The notes below the pieces were generated by a model, which did not search any database, was not told the DNA's origin, and saw only the letters and a list, made by a program, of their open reading frames with translations. From positions 1 to 64,000 of IMG/VR virus record IMGVR_UViG_3300025626_000013: 64,000 nucleotides of DNA. The stretch is one strand, 5' to 3'. The DNA comes from a virus. Shown in pieces: positions 10,088-18,416 of this stretch (positions within the stretch are counted from its first letter, which is position 1; every line of letters starts with the position of its first letter). The position numbers and the translations under genes were made by a program.

Positions 10088-10098
10088 TGTTTTAAGGG

Positions 10099-10755
10099 CT
10101 AAATATATAAATGTTTGAACATCTCTGAGTCATGGGGCTTATTTAATGATGTTGTAAAATGAATTAATTTAATATCTTCATTAAAATTACCGTCTTTTAT
10201 TAAAGTGCCCGGATACTTTTGGCTAATATATTCATTTTTAGTTGAGTTTTGAGTCCACCGAGTAACCCATGATTTTGGTATAAGTTTAAGATTTAAACGT
10301 TCTTTTAATGTATCCTCAACAAAAAACTGTTCACCATTTACCGGGCCAATAGTTGTACCATTTTCAATATAATGTCTTTGCCATTTTTTAGGATCTGCAA
10401 TAAACTTATCAAAAATAAATTTACATTCTTTAGGATAATATTTATAAAATCCACCATTTAATTGATAATTAGTTTTCTTTGACCACCATGCCGGAATTCC
10501 TAAAAATTCGCCAGGTTGAATAGGGTAATCAAATAGTTGAGTATAATCATTTAAAAGAATAGTATCTATATCCATAACAACTATTGGATCATTAGAATTA
10601 TATGCCATTAAAAACATCTTATTCCATTGCAGTGCAACAGCAGATGATAATGGTTGATGTATCCACTCTACATCATAGTGTTTTAGTTTTTTGTTCAAAT
10701 ATGTTTCATATTCCGGGCCATATTTATTTCCTATTCTAAAAAGGAAAATTTTCAC
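10099..10755 (-). CDS. GT-A type glycosyltransferase-like protein
   Basis: 218 residues. A DxD-type metal/nucleotide-sugar site is seen as VVMDIDTI (Asp62, Asp64), preceded by an N-terminal beta-alpha region and followed by a QLNGGFYKY segment of the kind that contacts donor sugar in GT8-like enzymes. Last gene of the first glycan cassette; overlaps the previous gene by 4 bases. Substrate cannot be read from the sequence. Confidence 0.72.
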   Translation of the reverse strand: MKIFLFRIGNKYGPEYETYLNKKLKHYDVEWIHQPLSSAVALQWNKMFLMAYNSNDPIVVMDIDTILLNDYTQLFDYPIQPGEFLGIPAWWSKKTNYQLNGGFYKYYPKECKFIFDKFIADPKKWQRHYIENGTTIGPVNGEQFFVEDTLKERLNLKLIPKSWVTRWTQNSTKNEYISQKYPGTLIKDGNFNEDIKLIHFTTSLNKPHDSEMFKHLYI

Positions 10756-11642
10756 AGGTTTCTACCTTCATATTTTATATCTGGCCAAATTAAATCAAAT
10801 CGTTTATTAATAGCATGAATCATTTTATATTCTGGATTTATTGCATCATCATCAAGTCTTCCATGCCAAGCGTCAGTAAAAGAAGCATAATCAATAGGCT
10901 GAGTTTCTACTAAGTAACTAAATATAGTTTCATTATCAAATGCAAATCTATCATGTAAAGCCTTAGGGAACATTGTAGCGGTATCATCTTGTAATGCTTT
11001 CATACAGTCTACCGCGTATTCAAATTGCCCATCCCAATCAAGCTTTTTAATAGCTTCACTACCACCTAACATTGTACCGGTATTAATAGCATTATTTTCC
11101 GGGTCAAAGCCTTGAGATAATAATAAAGCATAACAATTCCAATATTTGATAACCGGATTTCGATCACAACTATTATATTTTGTTAAATCGGCATGTTTAC
11201 CCCACTCGGCCAATTCATTATTGTTTTTAGCATAAATTTTATTTAAATCGTGAGCATCAAAAACACTTTCTTTAGTCCATGGAATAACATCTAAATCAGC
11301 ATAAAAAACAGCATCATATTGATCTGCAAGTTTACGCATTAAATGATGTTTATAATAATTCACAATATGGTACATTGGCAAATTATGATAAACTTTTTTA
11401 CAATAAAGATAATAGTCAATCCATTCTTTATTGTAAGTGTATATAATATAATCGGCATCAATATGATCGGCATATGCCTTCATAGTCCAAATTAAACGAT
11501 TATTATAAGCATTTAATTTGTCTTTAGTCTCTCCGGCACGATTAACTCTGTGTTTATTTTTTCCAGAATGAACAGAATATCCGGTTTCATCTAATAATTG
11601 TTCTGGAATATCAACATGAATTGAATAAATAACTTTTTTCAT
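10752..11642 (-). CDS. GT-A type glycosyltransferase-like protein
   Basis: 296 residues. Residues 60-120 run from an IDADYIIYTYN strand to FYADLDVIP, with the DxD at 116-118, followed by an INTGTMLGG acceptor/donor loop. This layout is typical of phage GT-A enzymes acting on nucleotide sugars. It overlaps both neighbours by 4 bases, so the cassette is translationally coupled. Donor and acceptor unknown. Confidence 0.75.
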   Translation of the reverse strand: MKKVIYSIHVDIPEQLLDETGYSVHSGKNKHRVNRAGETKDKLNAYNNRLIWTMKAYADHIDADYIIYTYNKEWIDYYLYCKKVYHNLPMYHIVNYYKHHLMRKLADQYDAVFYADLDVIPWTKESVFDAHDLNKIYAKNNNELAEWGKHADLTKYNSCDRNPVIKYWNCYALLLSQGFDPENNAINTGTMLGGSEAIKKLDWDGQFEYAVDCMKALQDDTATMFPKALHDRFAFDNETIFSYLVETQPIDYASFTDAWHGRLDDDAINPEYKMIHAINKRFDLIWPDIKYEGRNL

Positions 11643-12256
11643 TCCTTAATTCCTATTGCAAAATACTGATTATACTCTTGCTTACCCATATCATCTTCAA
11701 AATTAAATTGCATTGTATCAGTAAAAAGTATAGAAGATAATCCGGTCTGGTTAATTAATTGATCAACTGAATTAATTAAATTGATATGACCACGTTTTGA
11801 ACAATCATTACCAGATAAAACACATAGCTTACCAGTCGGAATAATATCTTTCATATAATAACTATGTTCACAACTGGTATTAATCCAAATATCTGCAGAT
11901 ACATCTAATAATTCTCTATCAAAAATAATATTATTCTGGTGATGTTCAAAAATTGGAAAATAAAATCTATTAATATCTCTGGAAAGAATATCGGTGGTAG
12001 GATCCATATCATAGGCATTAATATGTTTAGCACATTTTTCATAGCAAAACGGTACTGAATAAAATCCAATGCCCGAGGAAAGAATATTAACTTTTTTATC
12101 AATGAGATCTATTCGATTAGCCCACCATTTTTGAATTTGAAATTCAGTATCACTTATTTGATCCTTTACTTGATCAAAAAACCAAGGGAATTCCCATTTA
12201 ATACGGTTAAATAATTTACTGTATCTTATAGCATCAGTGGGTTCAATATTATACAT
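11639..12256 (-). CDS. Rossmann-type methyltransferase-like protein, copy A
   Basis: 205 residues from the ATG at 12256. That start gives an 8-base overlap with the upstream stop and matches the length of its paralogue at 15267; a longer in-frame start at 12322 would need a 74-base overlap. Visible elements: VNILSSGIGF (motif I-like), INAYDMDP (acidic motif II-like) and INTSCEHSYYMKD followed by SGNDCSKRGHINL. The SCE-YMK and S-(F/C)KRG-IN elements are shared with the 15267 gene. A SAM-dependent methyltransferase role is inferred from the fold pattern. Confidence 0.6.
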   Translation of the reverse strand: MYNIEPTDAIRYSKLFNRIKWEFPWFFDQVKDQISDTEFQIQKWWANRIDLIDKKVNILSSGIGFYSVPFCYEKCAKHINAYDMDPTTDILSRDINRFYFPIFEHHQNNIIFDRELLDVSADIWINTSCEHSYYMKDIIPTGKLCVLSGNDCSKRGHINLINSVDQLINQTGLSSILFTDTMQFNFEDDMGKQEYNQYFAIGIKE

Positions 12257-13004
12257 ACTTAGACTTTTCTTCATTAGATAATCCTTCCAACATATGAATA
12301 ATTCCGGCTTCTCCGTCTTCAATAGAATTAATTCTTTCGGACGTTATAATACCTTCATCAAAATATTGAAAGTGGTTTTTATTTTTGCTGCTGTTACAAG
12401 GACCAAAGTTATGAAACATAAAAGTATCCATTGATGGATAAGTAAAAAATACTTCGTCAGTGTATTGCGCTATATGATTATATATTGGTTTATTTTGGCC
12501 GGGTTTCCATAGCATAGTTGAACTATTAAATAATGGGCAACGGGTAATAGAATATTGTCTTTTCCATTCTGAGCCGCTTTCAAAATAAGGATGGTCCCAC
12601 CAATAATTCCAAACTATATATGGCTTATCAATATTTAAATCTTCAAAAAAATACGCCAAATCGCCAGTGATAAGTGTATCTAAATCTAAATACAAAATTT
12701 TGTCATTAGGATTAAATTTTTTATCTAATTCAAAAAGAAGAATTTTCCTATAGTGAGGAATTCCGCCAAAATCATCTCTATGATAATTATTTTGAACCAT
12801 ATCTTTTCGATAATCTGGTTCATTCGATGCTCTATAATGTTTCCATTTATAATCTTCCCAATCGGATTCTAAATTTTCAAAGCACTCAAATTCAATGTCA
12901 ACAGAACAATTTTTTTGTACAGAATTATACAAATTTACAATATCTTTATCTCCATATCCACTACCCCATTTAGTGCATATAATTCTATTTTTTTGGTTTT
13001 GCAT
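12249..13004 (-). CDS. GT-A glycosyltransferase-like protein, pair A
   Basis: 251 residues from the ATG at 13004, which has GAAAAG 9-14 bases upstream in the same arrangement as the next gene; an ORF start at 13022 is possible. Motifs: TKWGSGYG at the N-terminus, GGIPHYRK, ILYLDLDTLITGDL (DxD 107-109), SSTMLWKPGQ. Clear paralogue of the genes at 13176 and 15869, closest to 15869 (CPxFNSS-M-WKPGQ). It is followed by a methyltransferase-like gene exactly as its paralogue is. Donor sugar unknown. Confidence 0.75.
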   Translation of the reverse strand: MQNQKNRIICTKWGSGYGDKDIVNLYNSVQKNCSVDIEFECFENLESDWEDYKWKHYRASNEPDYRKDMVQNNYHRDDFGGIPHYRKILLFELDKKFNPNDKILYLDLDTLITGDLAYFFEDLNIDKPYIVWNYWWDHPYFESGSEWKRQYSITRCPLFNSSTMLWKPGQNKPIYNHIAQYTDEVFFTYPSMDTFMFHNFGPCNSSKNKNHFQYFDEGIITSERINSIEDGEAGIIHMLEGLSNEEKSKYV

Positions 13005-13179
13005 ACTTAGATTTCTTTTCAATAAATGGTGGACAAACTTGCCATCGGTTCAATGATAACTGAACATAATCCCAACTAGCATCGGGATTCTGATAATGAC
13101 ATATTTTTATTAAAGTCATTGCCCCACCAGCCCAGACCATACTATATGTTATAATTGCAAGCGTCCATACTTTAATCAT
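12985..13179 (-). CDS. Small membrane-anchored hypothetical protein
   Basis: 64 residues: one N-terminal hydrophobic segment (VWTLAIITYSMVWAGGAM) and a charged C-terminal tail ending KKSKYAKPKK. Overlaps its neighbours at both ends. It sits between two GT genes and could tether the cassette products to the membrane, but nothing in the sequence proves that. No family recognised. Confidence 0.55.
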   Translation of the reverse strand: MIKVWTLAIITYSMVWAGGAMTLIKICHYQNPDASWDYVQLSLNRWQVCPPFIEKKSKYAKPKK

Positions 13180-13883
13180 GTTAAAATAATTTTATTCTTT
13201 AATTTAATAGGTTCACCTGCCATATTTTTTATAATGGCATTACTATTATTAGAATACCAATCAACAGCTAAAGGGGGCAAAAAATTAAAAAATTCTTTTA
13301 CTCCGAATCTATACCATACATAAGCATCAACTCTGCGATAAGTAAAAAATATTTCATCTTTATACTGATTAACTAAATCATATACTGGTTTTAATTGACC
13401 CTTTTTCCAGACAGTAACAGATGTATTGATCGGAGTAATATTCTGATTAATAAAATCTTTTATTAATCTATTTTTATCTGTTTTTTCCATATTATAATCA
13501 TATTGTACCCAAGGTTTATCAAAATTTAAAGTTGTAAAATATTTTAAATCCGCGGTGATTAACATATCTATATCCATCATAATGATAGTATCATTATCAT
13601 CTGCGAAATCATCTAAACCAAAGGGATACATTTTTCTATAAAGAGGAATACCTCCTAAATTATAATGGTGATAACCATTTTGAAAACCTTCACCTTGTAC
13701 AACAGATGGATTACCCTCTCCTCGAAACCATTTCTTGCTATAATGCTCCCAATCGGTATGGCAATCTCTAATAACTGTTAAGTCCCAATCAACAGTAGTG
13801 TATTTTGCAATACTTTCTTTAAGTTTGTCTATGTATTCCTCTCCATACATATCCCCCCATTTAGAAACAATAATTCGCAACAT
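13176..13883 (-). CDS. GT-A glycosyltransferase-like protein
   Basis: 235 residues, the third member of the cassette paralogue family. VSKWGDMYGEEY at the N-terminus, GGIPLYRKM, then IIMMDIDMLITADL with DxD at 104-106 and TSVTVWKKGQ. Lengths and motif order match the genes at 12249 and 15869. Shares one base with the methyltransferase gene upstream. Sugar specificity unknown. Confidence 0.75.
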   Translation of the reverse strand: MLRIIVSKWGDMYGEEYIDKLKESIAKYTTVDWDLTVIRDCHTDWEHYSKKWFRGEGNPSVVQGEGFQNGYHHYNLGGIPLYRKMYPFGLDDFADDNDTIIMMDIDMLITADLKYFTTLNFDKPWVQYDYNMEKTDKNRLIKDFINQNITPINTSVTVWKKGQLKPVYDLVNQYKDEIFFTYRRVDAYVWYRFGVKEFFNFLPPLAVDWYSNNSNAIIKNMAGEPIKLKNKIILT

Positions 13884-14446
13884 TACCAGGCTACAATATA
13901 GTAATTATTATTTAATTTACGAACATCTGGATTAAACTGCTCAAATGCTTTTTCTAATTGTTCTTTAGTATACCTATAATAAGTGTCAATAATACCATCA
14001 ACATAATTTTCATCATAAAAAACAAAAAAAGCATGCTTACAATTCATATGGTTGTAATGTTGCAAAAGTGTATCAATACCTAAATAATTAGCTGTTCCAA
14101 ATATACTTACCAAAATATCAGCATTAGTATCGATCATCTTATTACAATCATGATGAGTAAAGCTATAATCTGGAAATTTTATTTTTGCATTATCTAGCAT
14201 ACCTTGGGATATATCATACCCCTCAAAATTATTTGGATTTGGCATATCAAGGATAGGAATGTCTTGACCAGATCCACATCCCAAAGATACTATTTTTCCA
14301 GACAAATTTAACATTGACCAATACTGCCATGCGTCTTTTTCGTCTTTCATGTAAATATTATTTTCCCAACCGCCATTAACATATTTTTCTTCGTACCAAA
14401 CTGCAGCATCATCATATGCTTTGTCTATATTAATTATATTTACCAT
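13883..14446 (-). CDS. Class I SAM-dependent methyltransferase
   Basis: 187 residues. Motif I is IVSLGCGSGQD (53-62), the following acidic strand is FEGYDIS, and the post-II region DCNKMIDTNADILVSIFG fits a small-molecule methyltransferase fold. Overlaps the PP-loop gene by 7 bases, so likely co-translated. In this cassette a methyl group could be placed on a sugar or lipid; substrate is inference. Confidence 0.78.
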   Translation of the reverse strand: MVNIINIDKAYDDAAVWYEEKYVNGGWENNIYMKDEKDAWQYWSMLNLSGKIVSLGCGSGQDIPILDMPNPNNFEGYDISQGMLDNAKIKFPDYSFTHHDCNKMIDTNADILVSIFGTANYLGIDTLLQHYNHMNCKHAFFVFYDENYVDGIIDTYYRYTKEQLEKAFEQFNPDVRKLNNNYYIVAW

Positions 14447-15120
14447 CCTATATTCCCATATTTTATCATTGCGTCTTTTGTCATTTCATCAAGAGTAGTA
14501 CCAACCTTTGGTGAAAGTTGTTCCCACCCCCATTTTAATTCACAGCACCCCATACAATCATTACACGGGATTTCTGCATGAATATTACATGAAATTGTTT
14601 GTTGATAAATTTGTTCAAAATTATTTCTTACTCCTATATCCAGTACATGATATTTTTCTAAATGTTCAAATGGATTTTTTAAAAATTTATCGTTGGTCAC
14701 CCAAGGTCTTTTAGCTATTCCTTTTTGTTTCACATCCCATCTAGGAAACCATTGTGGATGAGGTGGAAGAATATTTCCGCAATAAAGTTCTTCGCAATCA
14801 GTAGTATCTCGTATTTCTTGAAATGCTTTACATAATCTAGGATAATGGGCATGCATAGGCCAATTCCATCTAGACTTGCCAACAATTTCAAGTTCTAGTG
14901 GAATTTCAAGTTGATCTAAAATTTTTTGTATTGTGGGTTTTGCTGGGTTTTCACTTGTTTGAACATTAAAAAGTCTTATATTAATATCTTTAAAGTTATC
15001 CCAAATAAGTTTTAAAAGGGTAGTACTATCCACACCAGATGAAACTAAAATTCCTATCTTAGAAGCAGGATTTAAATCAATTACTCTTTCATCCCATGTA
15101 GGGCCAGTTAAAAATTTCAT
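14440..15120 (-). CDS. PP-loop ATPase with QueC-like zinc cluster
   Basis: 226 residues. The N-type ATP pyrophosphatase PP-loop is VSSGVDST (26-33). Near the C-terminus there is a Cys cluster C178-x7-C186-x2-C189-x2-C192, close in spacing to the zinc site of QueC (7-cyano-7-deazaguanine synthase). QueC and amide/amidine-forming PP-loop enzymes adenylate a carboxylate or carbonyl and add nitrogen. No QueD, QueE or QueF is visible in the window, and the neighbours are glycosyltransferases, so a sugar-modifying amidotransferase-like role is an alternative. First gene behind the sigma70-like promoter at 15145-15173. Confidence 0.7.
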   Translation of the reverse strand: MKFLTGPTWDERVIDLNPASKIGILVSSGVDSTTLLKLIWDNFKDINIRLFNVQTSENPAKPTIQKILDQLEIPLELEIVGKSRWNWPMHAHYPRLCKAFQEIRDTTDCEELYCGNILPPHPQWFPRWDVKQKGIAKRPWVTNDKFLKNPFEHLEKYHVLDIGVRNNFEQIYQQTISCNIHAEIPCNDCMGCCELKWGWEQLSPKVGTTLDEMTKDAMIKYGNIGW

Positions 15121-15144
15121 AATTCTTCTTTCATTATATAACTT

Positions 15145-15173
15145 ATTATATCATAAGAAAGTACAATAGTAAA
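15145..15173 (-). promoter_or_regulatory. Early-type sigma70-like promoter heading the glycan cassette
   Basis: Minus strand: TTTACT (15173-15168), 17 bases, TATAAT (15150-15145). Predicted start about 15138, 18 bases before the PP-loop gene, with GAAAGAAGAA as the ribosome site. It belongs to the promoter family listed at 42552, 43972, 46650, 47612, 49885, 57470, 58521 and 61006. Confidence 0.75.
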
Positions 15174-15206
15174 TGCTAAAATGTTAATTTTTTTATATTT
15201 AAGGGG

Positions 15207-15235
15207 TTGACAAATTGTCAAAACGAGTGTATAAT
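15207..15235 (+). promoter_or_regulatory. Perfect-consensus sigma70 promoter on the plus strand
   Basis: TTGACA (15207-15212), exactly 17 bases, TATAAT (15230-15235). It points into the 3' end of the minus-strand gene at 15267. The -35 is half of an inverted repeat TTGACA-AAT-TGTCAA, so the minus strand also has a TTGACA (15221-15216) with TATAAA 18 bases on. Downstream on the plus strand are a 25-codon ORF (ATG 15250) and, after GGGGAGA, an ATG directly followed by TAG (15269-15274). Confidence 0.65.
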
Positions 15236-15266
15236 AAAGAGTAGCTTTTATGAAAGGGGAGATACA

Positions 15267-15881
15267 TTATGTAGTACCAATTACCAAATATTTTGTTTCA
15301 TCTCCAAAAGATTTTTCCCCAGAATAATTAATATTAATTAACCCGCTTTTTTCTATGAAATCTTCCAGGCTATTCGATACATTAATATTTCCTCTTTTAA
15401 AGGAAGAAGATCCCATAAAACAGTATACGGTATTAGCTGGATAATTTGTAATATCTATATAATTTTTCATATAAAACATAGATTCACAGGAATAATTTAT
15501 AACAACTCCATTATATAAATCATTGCGCACATATTCATAATCTAAAAATACATCTAAACATTTTTGTGAAATTAATTTTTCTTCACGTATTTTTTTTAAT
15601 GCATGCCAATTCAACGATAATGCTTCTTTATCTAAATCATAATATACAATATTATCTATATTCATTATCTTTAAAAAATAATCATTAAACATTACAAAGC
15701 CTGCACCAATAATATTTGCGGTGCGCTGTTCTTTATAAATTTTATTATATTCTTCAGCTAACCAAAACTTTGCTTGTAATGCTTGGGGCTTAATTGAATC
15801 ATAAAAATCTTTTTTTCTATAAGGCATGTTAGAATCAATATATGCTAAACATGATATTAAGCTATCATTTAATTCAAACAT
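15267..15881 (-). CDS. Rossmann-type methyltransferase-like protein, copy B
   Basis: 204 residues, paralogue of the gene at 11639. Motif I-like ANIIGAGFVMF, acidic strand IVYYDLDKEA, then VVINYSCESMFYMKN and GSSSFKRGNINVSNS, aligned with copy A over the whole length. It overlaps the upstream GT gene by 13 bases, the same pairing as copy A. Function inferred as SAM-dependent transfer; not a family I can name precisely. Its 3' end faces the plus-strand promoter at 15207. Confidence 0.6.
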   Translation of the reverse strand: MFELNDSLISCLAYIDSNMPYRKKDFYDSIKPQALQAKFWLAEEYNKIYKEQRTANIIGAGFVMFNDYFLKIMNIDNIVYYDLDKEALSLNWHALKKIREEKLISQKCLDVFLDYEYVRNDLYNGVVINYSCESMFYMKNYIDITNYPANTVYCFMGSSSFKRGNINVSNSLEDFIEKSGLININYSGEKSFGDETKYLVIGTT

Positions 15882-16633
15882 ATTTTATTCTTTTCATTCA
15901 TAGAAAGGCCTGCTAATGTATGGATTTTAGTATTATTTGTCATATAACTTGGGTCTGACACTACAATGTCTTTATCAAAATGATTAAAAAAATTTCTATC
16001 ATCTTTACTATATGCCATTGGACCAAATCTATGAAATAACCAATTATCATTTACTCCGTATTGAAAAAATGATGCTTCTATTTTGACTGGATTTGTAAGC
16101 TGATTAAATATTTTTCTACATTGCCCGGGTTTCCATACCATAACAGAACTATTGAAATATGGACAACTTCTTAAATTATATAATCTTTTCCATTTACTAT
16201 CTTTATTAAACTGCCAGCTGCGTGCAATCCAAGGTTTAGAATTATCTAAATCGAAAAAATATGATAGATCGTTTGTAATAAGTGTATCTAAATCAACATA
16301 TAATATAGTGTCATCTTTATCAAAATATCTATCATCGTCGTCTCGCATGAATAAAATAAATTTACGAAAGTGTGCAAGACCACCGGCATCTTCACGAACA
16401 TATGTATCGGATGAATTTTCGGTTATAGATGAGTCTACGTCCAAATCACCTCTATAATATTTTTTTTGTAAAGATTGCATTTGATCAAAGGCAGCGCCTT
16501 CATGACAGCCTTGTACCGTCATAAAGTCAAAATCTACTGAACAATTTTTATTGATTTGATCATATAATCGATCTACATGCTCTTGAGTATATCTATCACC
16601 CCATTGCAAGTAAACAATTTTATTTTTACTCAT
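15869..16633 (-). CDS. GT-A glycosyltransferase-like protein, pair B
   Basis: 254 residues, paralogue of 12249. YLQWGDRYTQEHVDRLY, GGLAHFRKF, ILYVDLDTLITNDL (DxD 114-116), CPYFNSSVMVWKPGQC and a C-terminal LAGLSMNEKNK that matches LEGLSNEEKSK of pair A. Upstream of and overlapping the copy-B methyltransferase-like gene. Probably transcribed from further upstream, since no promoter lies in the 3-base gap to 16637. Confidence 0.75.
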   Translation of the reverse strand: MSKNKIVYLQWGDRYTQEHVDRLYDQINKNCSVDFDFMTVQGCHEGAAFDQMQSLQKKYYRGDLDVDSSITENSSDTYVREDAGGLAHFRKFILFMRDDDDRYFDKDDTILYVDLDTLITNDLSYFFDLDNSKPWIARSWQFNKDSKWKRLYNLRSCPYFNSSVMVWKPGQCRKIFNQLTNPVKIEASFFQYGVNDNWLFHRFGPMAYSKDDRNFFNHFDKDIVVSDPSYMTNNTKIHTLAGLSMNEKNKICLN

Positions 16634-16636
16634 AAT

Positions 16637-17182
16637 TTAATCCAAGTATTGCATAATTGATACAAGATGCATCAAATCTTTACTTTCTTCAATATCTCTT
16701 TTTAATCCAGAATTAATTATTTTTTCATTTTTAAATAATTTTACTTTTAATGGAAAAATAATACCTTCATCATATCGATTATCCATTAGCATTTGTATGG
16801 CATCATTTACTGCTTGTACTTCAACTTGCCTGTTCTTTTTTTGTCTTGGAATATAAGCAGGTTTAACCGGTGCCTCATCTGGAACTATCTCAATAATTTC
16901 AGCTGTATTATTAATAATTTCAATATTTTTAATTGATTCTTTACTAATTTTTGCAATAGGAATAGATTCTGAAATATGCACAGTTGGCTTATTATATGTG
17001 GCCTTTTCAATATCTTCAAGAGATACTAATTCCATTAAAGCTTTAAAATCTGGATGCTCATGATCCACATCAATAAGATATGATGAATCTTTATTGTTTG
17101 ATTCATATATAATTTCTATTAAAGTATTTTTTGGAGGATTAATAAATTTCGCGGTTTTAAAACCATTAACAAATGTCGTCAT
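16637..17182 (-). CDS. Conserved hypothetical protein, likely virion-associated
   Basis: 181 residues. N-terminal beta-rich part (NTLIEIIYESNNKDSSYLI), a central Pro/Ile linker and a C-terminal helical region. No enzyme motif. It sits between the GT cassette and the structural run; related short proteins lie next to structural genes in marine T4-like phages, but I cannot assign a T4 counterpart. Role unknown. Confidence 0.55.
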   Translation of the reverse strand: MTTFVNGFKTAKFINPPKNTLIEIIYESNNKDSSYLIDVDHEHPDFKALMELVSLEDIEKATYNKPTVHISESIPIAKISKESIKNIEIINNTAEIIEIVPDEAPVKPAYIPRQKKNRQVEVQAVNDAIQMLMDNRYDEGIIFPLKVKLFKNEKIINSGLKRDIEESKDLMHLVSIMQYLD

Positions 17183-17190
17183 ATTTCATT

Positions 17191-18168
17191 CTATCCTTTT
17201 TTGATCCTTAAATTATATATGTTCGCTGTTGTGACAGGTCCAGCCGGAACTTGCTGAACAATATCATAATCGTAATCTCCGGGAATGCAGAGATCAGCAA
17301 TTGCCCAATCTTTAAACCCAGAACCCGAATACACTGTATTTGACATAGCACTACCTCTTGTATTGCCATCTGTATATGAATATCTAATTAATCCGGCTGA
17401 ATTTGCAGAAGCAGTATATCTAATACTTTTTTCTAATAGTGTATTTAATTCGTTAGCTCCATAAATTTTTAAATTATTATTATCAGTAATATAAAGCGGA
17501 TAAGAAATTGGTGCTAAAATTCCAGCATTTGCATCTATTCGGTGCAAATAAAATTGTTGAATTTGAATTGGTCTATCGTTTTCATATGGCCCACAATATT
17601 CATAATCGTATTCATAATCATAATCATAATCGTCATTTCGGAAATAATTAAGGTCAGCTCGAGTATCTATGTAAATAGGTAGAGGGTCAACTAAAGTTGC
17701 ATTAGCAACATTATTAGTAGCTGAAATAAAATATGTGCCAGGCTGTTGAGAAGTTGTATTTCCACTTGTTAAAATATCAATTGCTGGTAAAATAATTGTA
17801 TCATAAAAATCAATATCTGTCATTGCAACAATATCACCACTATTATTTAAATAGACTGGATATTCTTTAAGTGACGCGTTATTAACTGCTAATTCACTTT
17901 GTACTGTTTGATTAATATTAGAAAATTCTATGGTTTTTATTGTAACCGGTGGTGCACCATCAGAATCTGCAGCATACCCATTTACTATTGATCTTGTATC
18001 GTATATTGAACCTAAATTACCACCTGTACCTACACGAGAAAGAACAACTGATGGATTTAAACCATATGTATAGATAGCTTTTAGACGTAAAGCTGTTAAC
18101 TCTGCATCAGTCATCTGGCGCAGCACGCCACCAGTATTATCATAAGTTAATGGTCTATGTATAGCCAC
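17191..18168 (-). CDS. Virion structural protein (unassigned)
   Basis: 325 residues. Begins AIHRPLTYDNTGGVLRQMT and has an N-terminal helix ADxELTALRLKAIYTYG, then beta-rich sequence and an unusual acidic tyrosine run (DYDYDYEYDYEY) near residue 185 and a short second one (GDYDYD) near the end. Composition and neighbours (structural genes on the downstream run) indicate a virion part. The Asp/Tyr tract may bind calcium or act as a flexible linker; this is speculation. Confidence 0.6.
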   Translation of the reverse strand: MAIHRPLTYDNTGGVLRQMTDAELTALRLKAIYTYGLNPSVVLSRVGTGGNLGSIYDTRSIVNGYAADSDGAPPVTIKTIEFSNINQTVQSELAVNNASLKEYPVYLNNSGDIVAMTDIDFYDTIILPAIDILTSGNTTSQQPGTYFISATNNVANATLVDPLPIYIDTRADLNYFRNDDYDYDYEYDYEYCGPYENDRPIQIQQFYLHRIDANAGILAPISYPLYITDNNNLKIYGANELNTLLEKSIRYTASANSAGLIRYSYTDGNTRGSAMSNTVYSGSGFKDWAIADLCIPGDYDYDIVQQVPAGPVTTANIYNLRIKKG

Positions 18169-18170
18169 GA

Positions 18171-18416
18171 TCAGCTAACTCCAGAATCAGCATAACCATA
18201 TATGGATTTAACAACTGTCCCACTTGCATCTAAAATTAATAACCTTTCGGTTCTAGGACCACTCAATGCATAGAGACTATTCAGTGCCGCAACAACATCG
18301 CTATCATCACTCCAGGTAAGATTATCTAAATCACCAATATTTTCAGAAATTAAATTAGTTTTACCACGCCATGCAGCAATGGTATCACTTAAATCTACGT
18401 AATATTTTCTAGCCAT
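18171..18416 (-). CDS. Small virion protein
   Basis: 81 residues. KYYVDLSDTIAAWRGKTNLISENIGDLDNL followed by SDVVAALNSLYAL, a pattern common at the start of phage fibre and baseplate-associated proteins. It overlaps the upstream small gene by one base and is 2 bases from the 325-residue protein. Structural by context. Confidence 0.55.
   Translation of the reverse strand: MARKYYVDLSDTIAAWRGKTNLISENIGDLDNLTWSDDSDVVAALNSLYALSGPRTERLLILDASGTVVKSIYGYADSGVS

Noticed and set aside
12257-12322. Longer start for the methyltransferase-like gene at 11639
   Set aside because: It would overlap the upstream GT by 74 bases; the ATG at 12256 fits the paralogue's length and has a purine-rich site.
15250-15327. 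25-codon plus-strand ORF as a definite gene
   Set aside because: Follows a perfect promoter, but the ribosome site is weak and the frame is antisense to a gene; reported only as part of the promoter finding.
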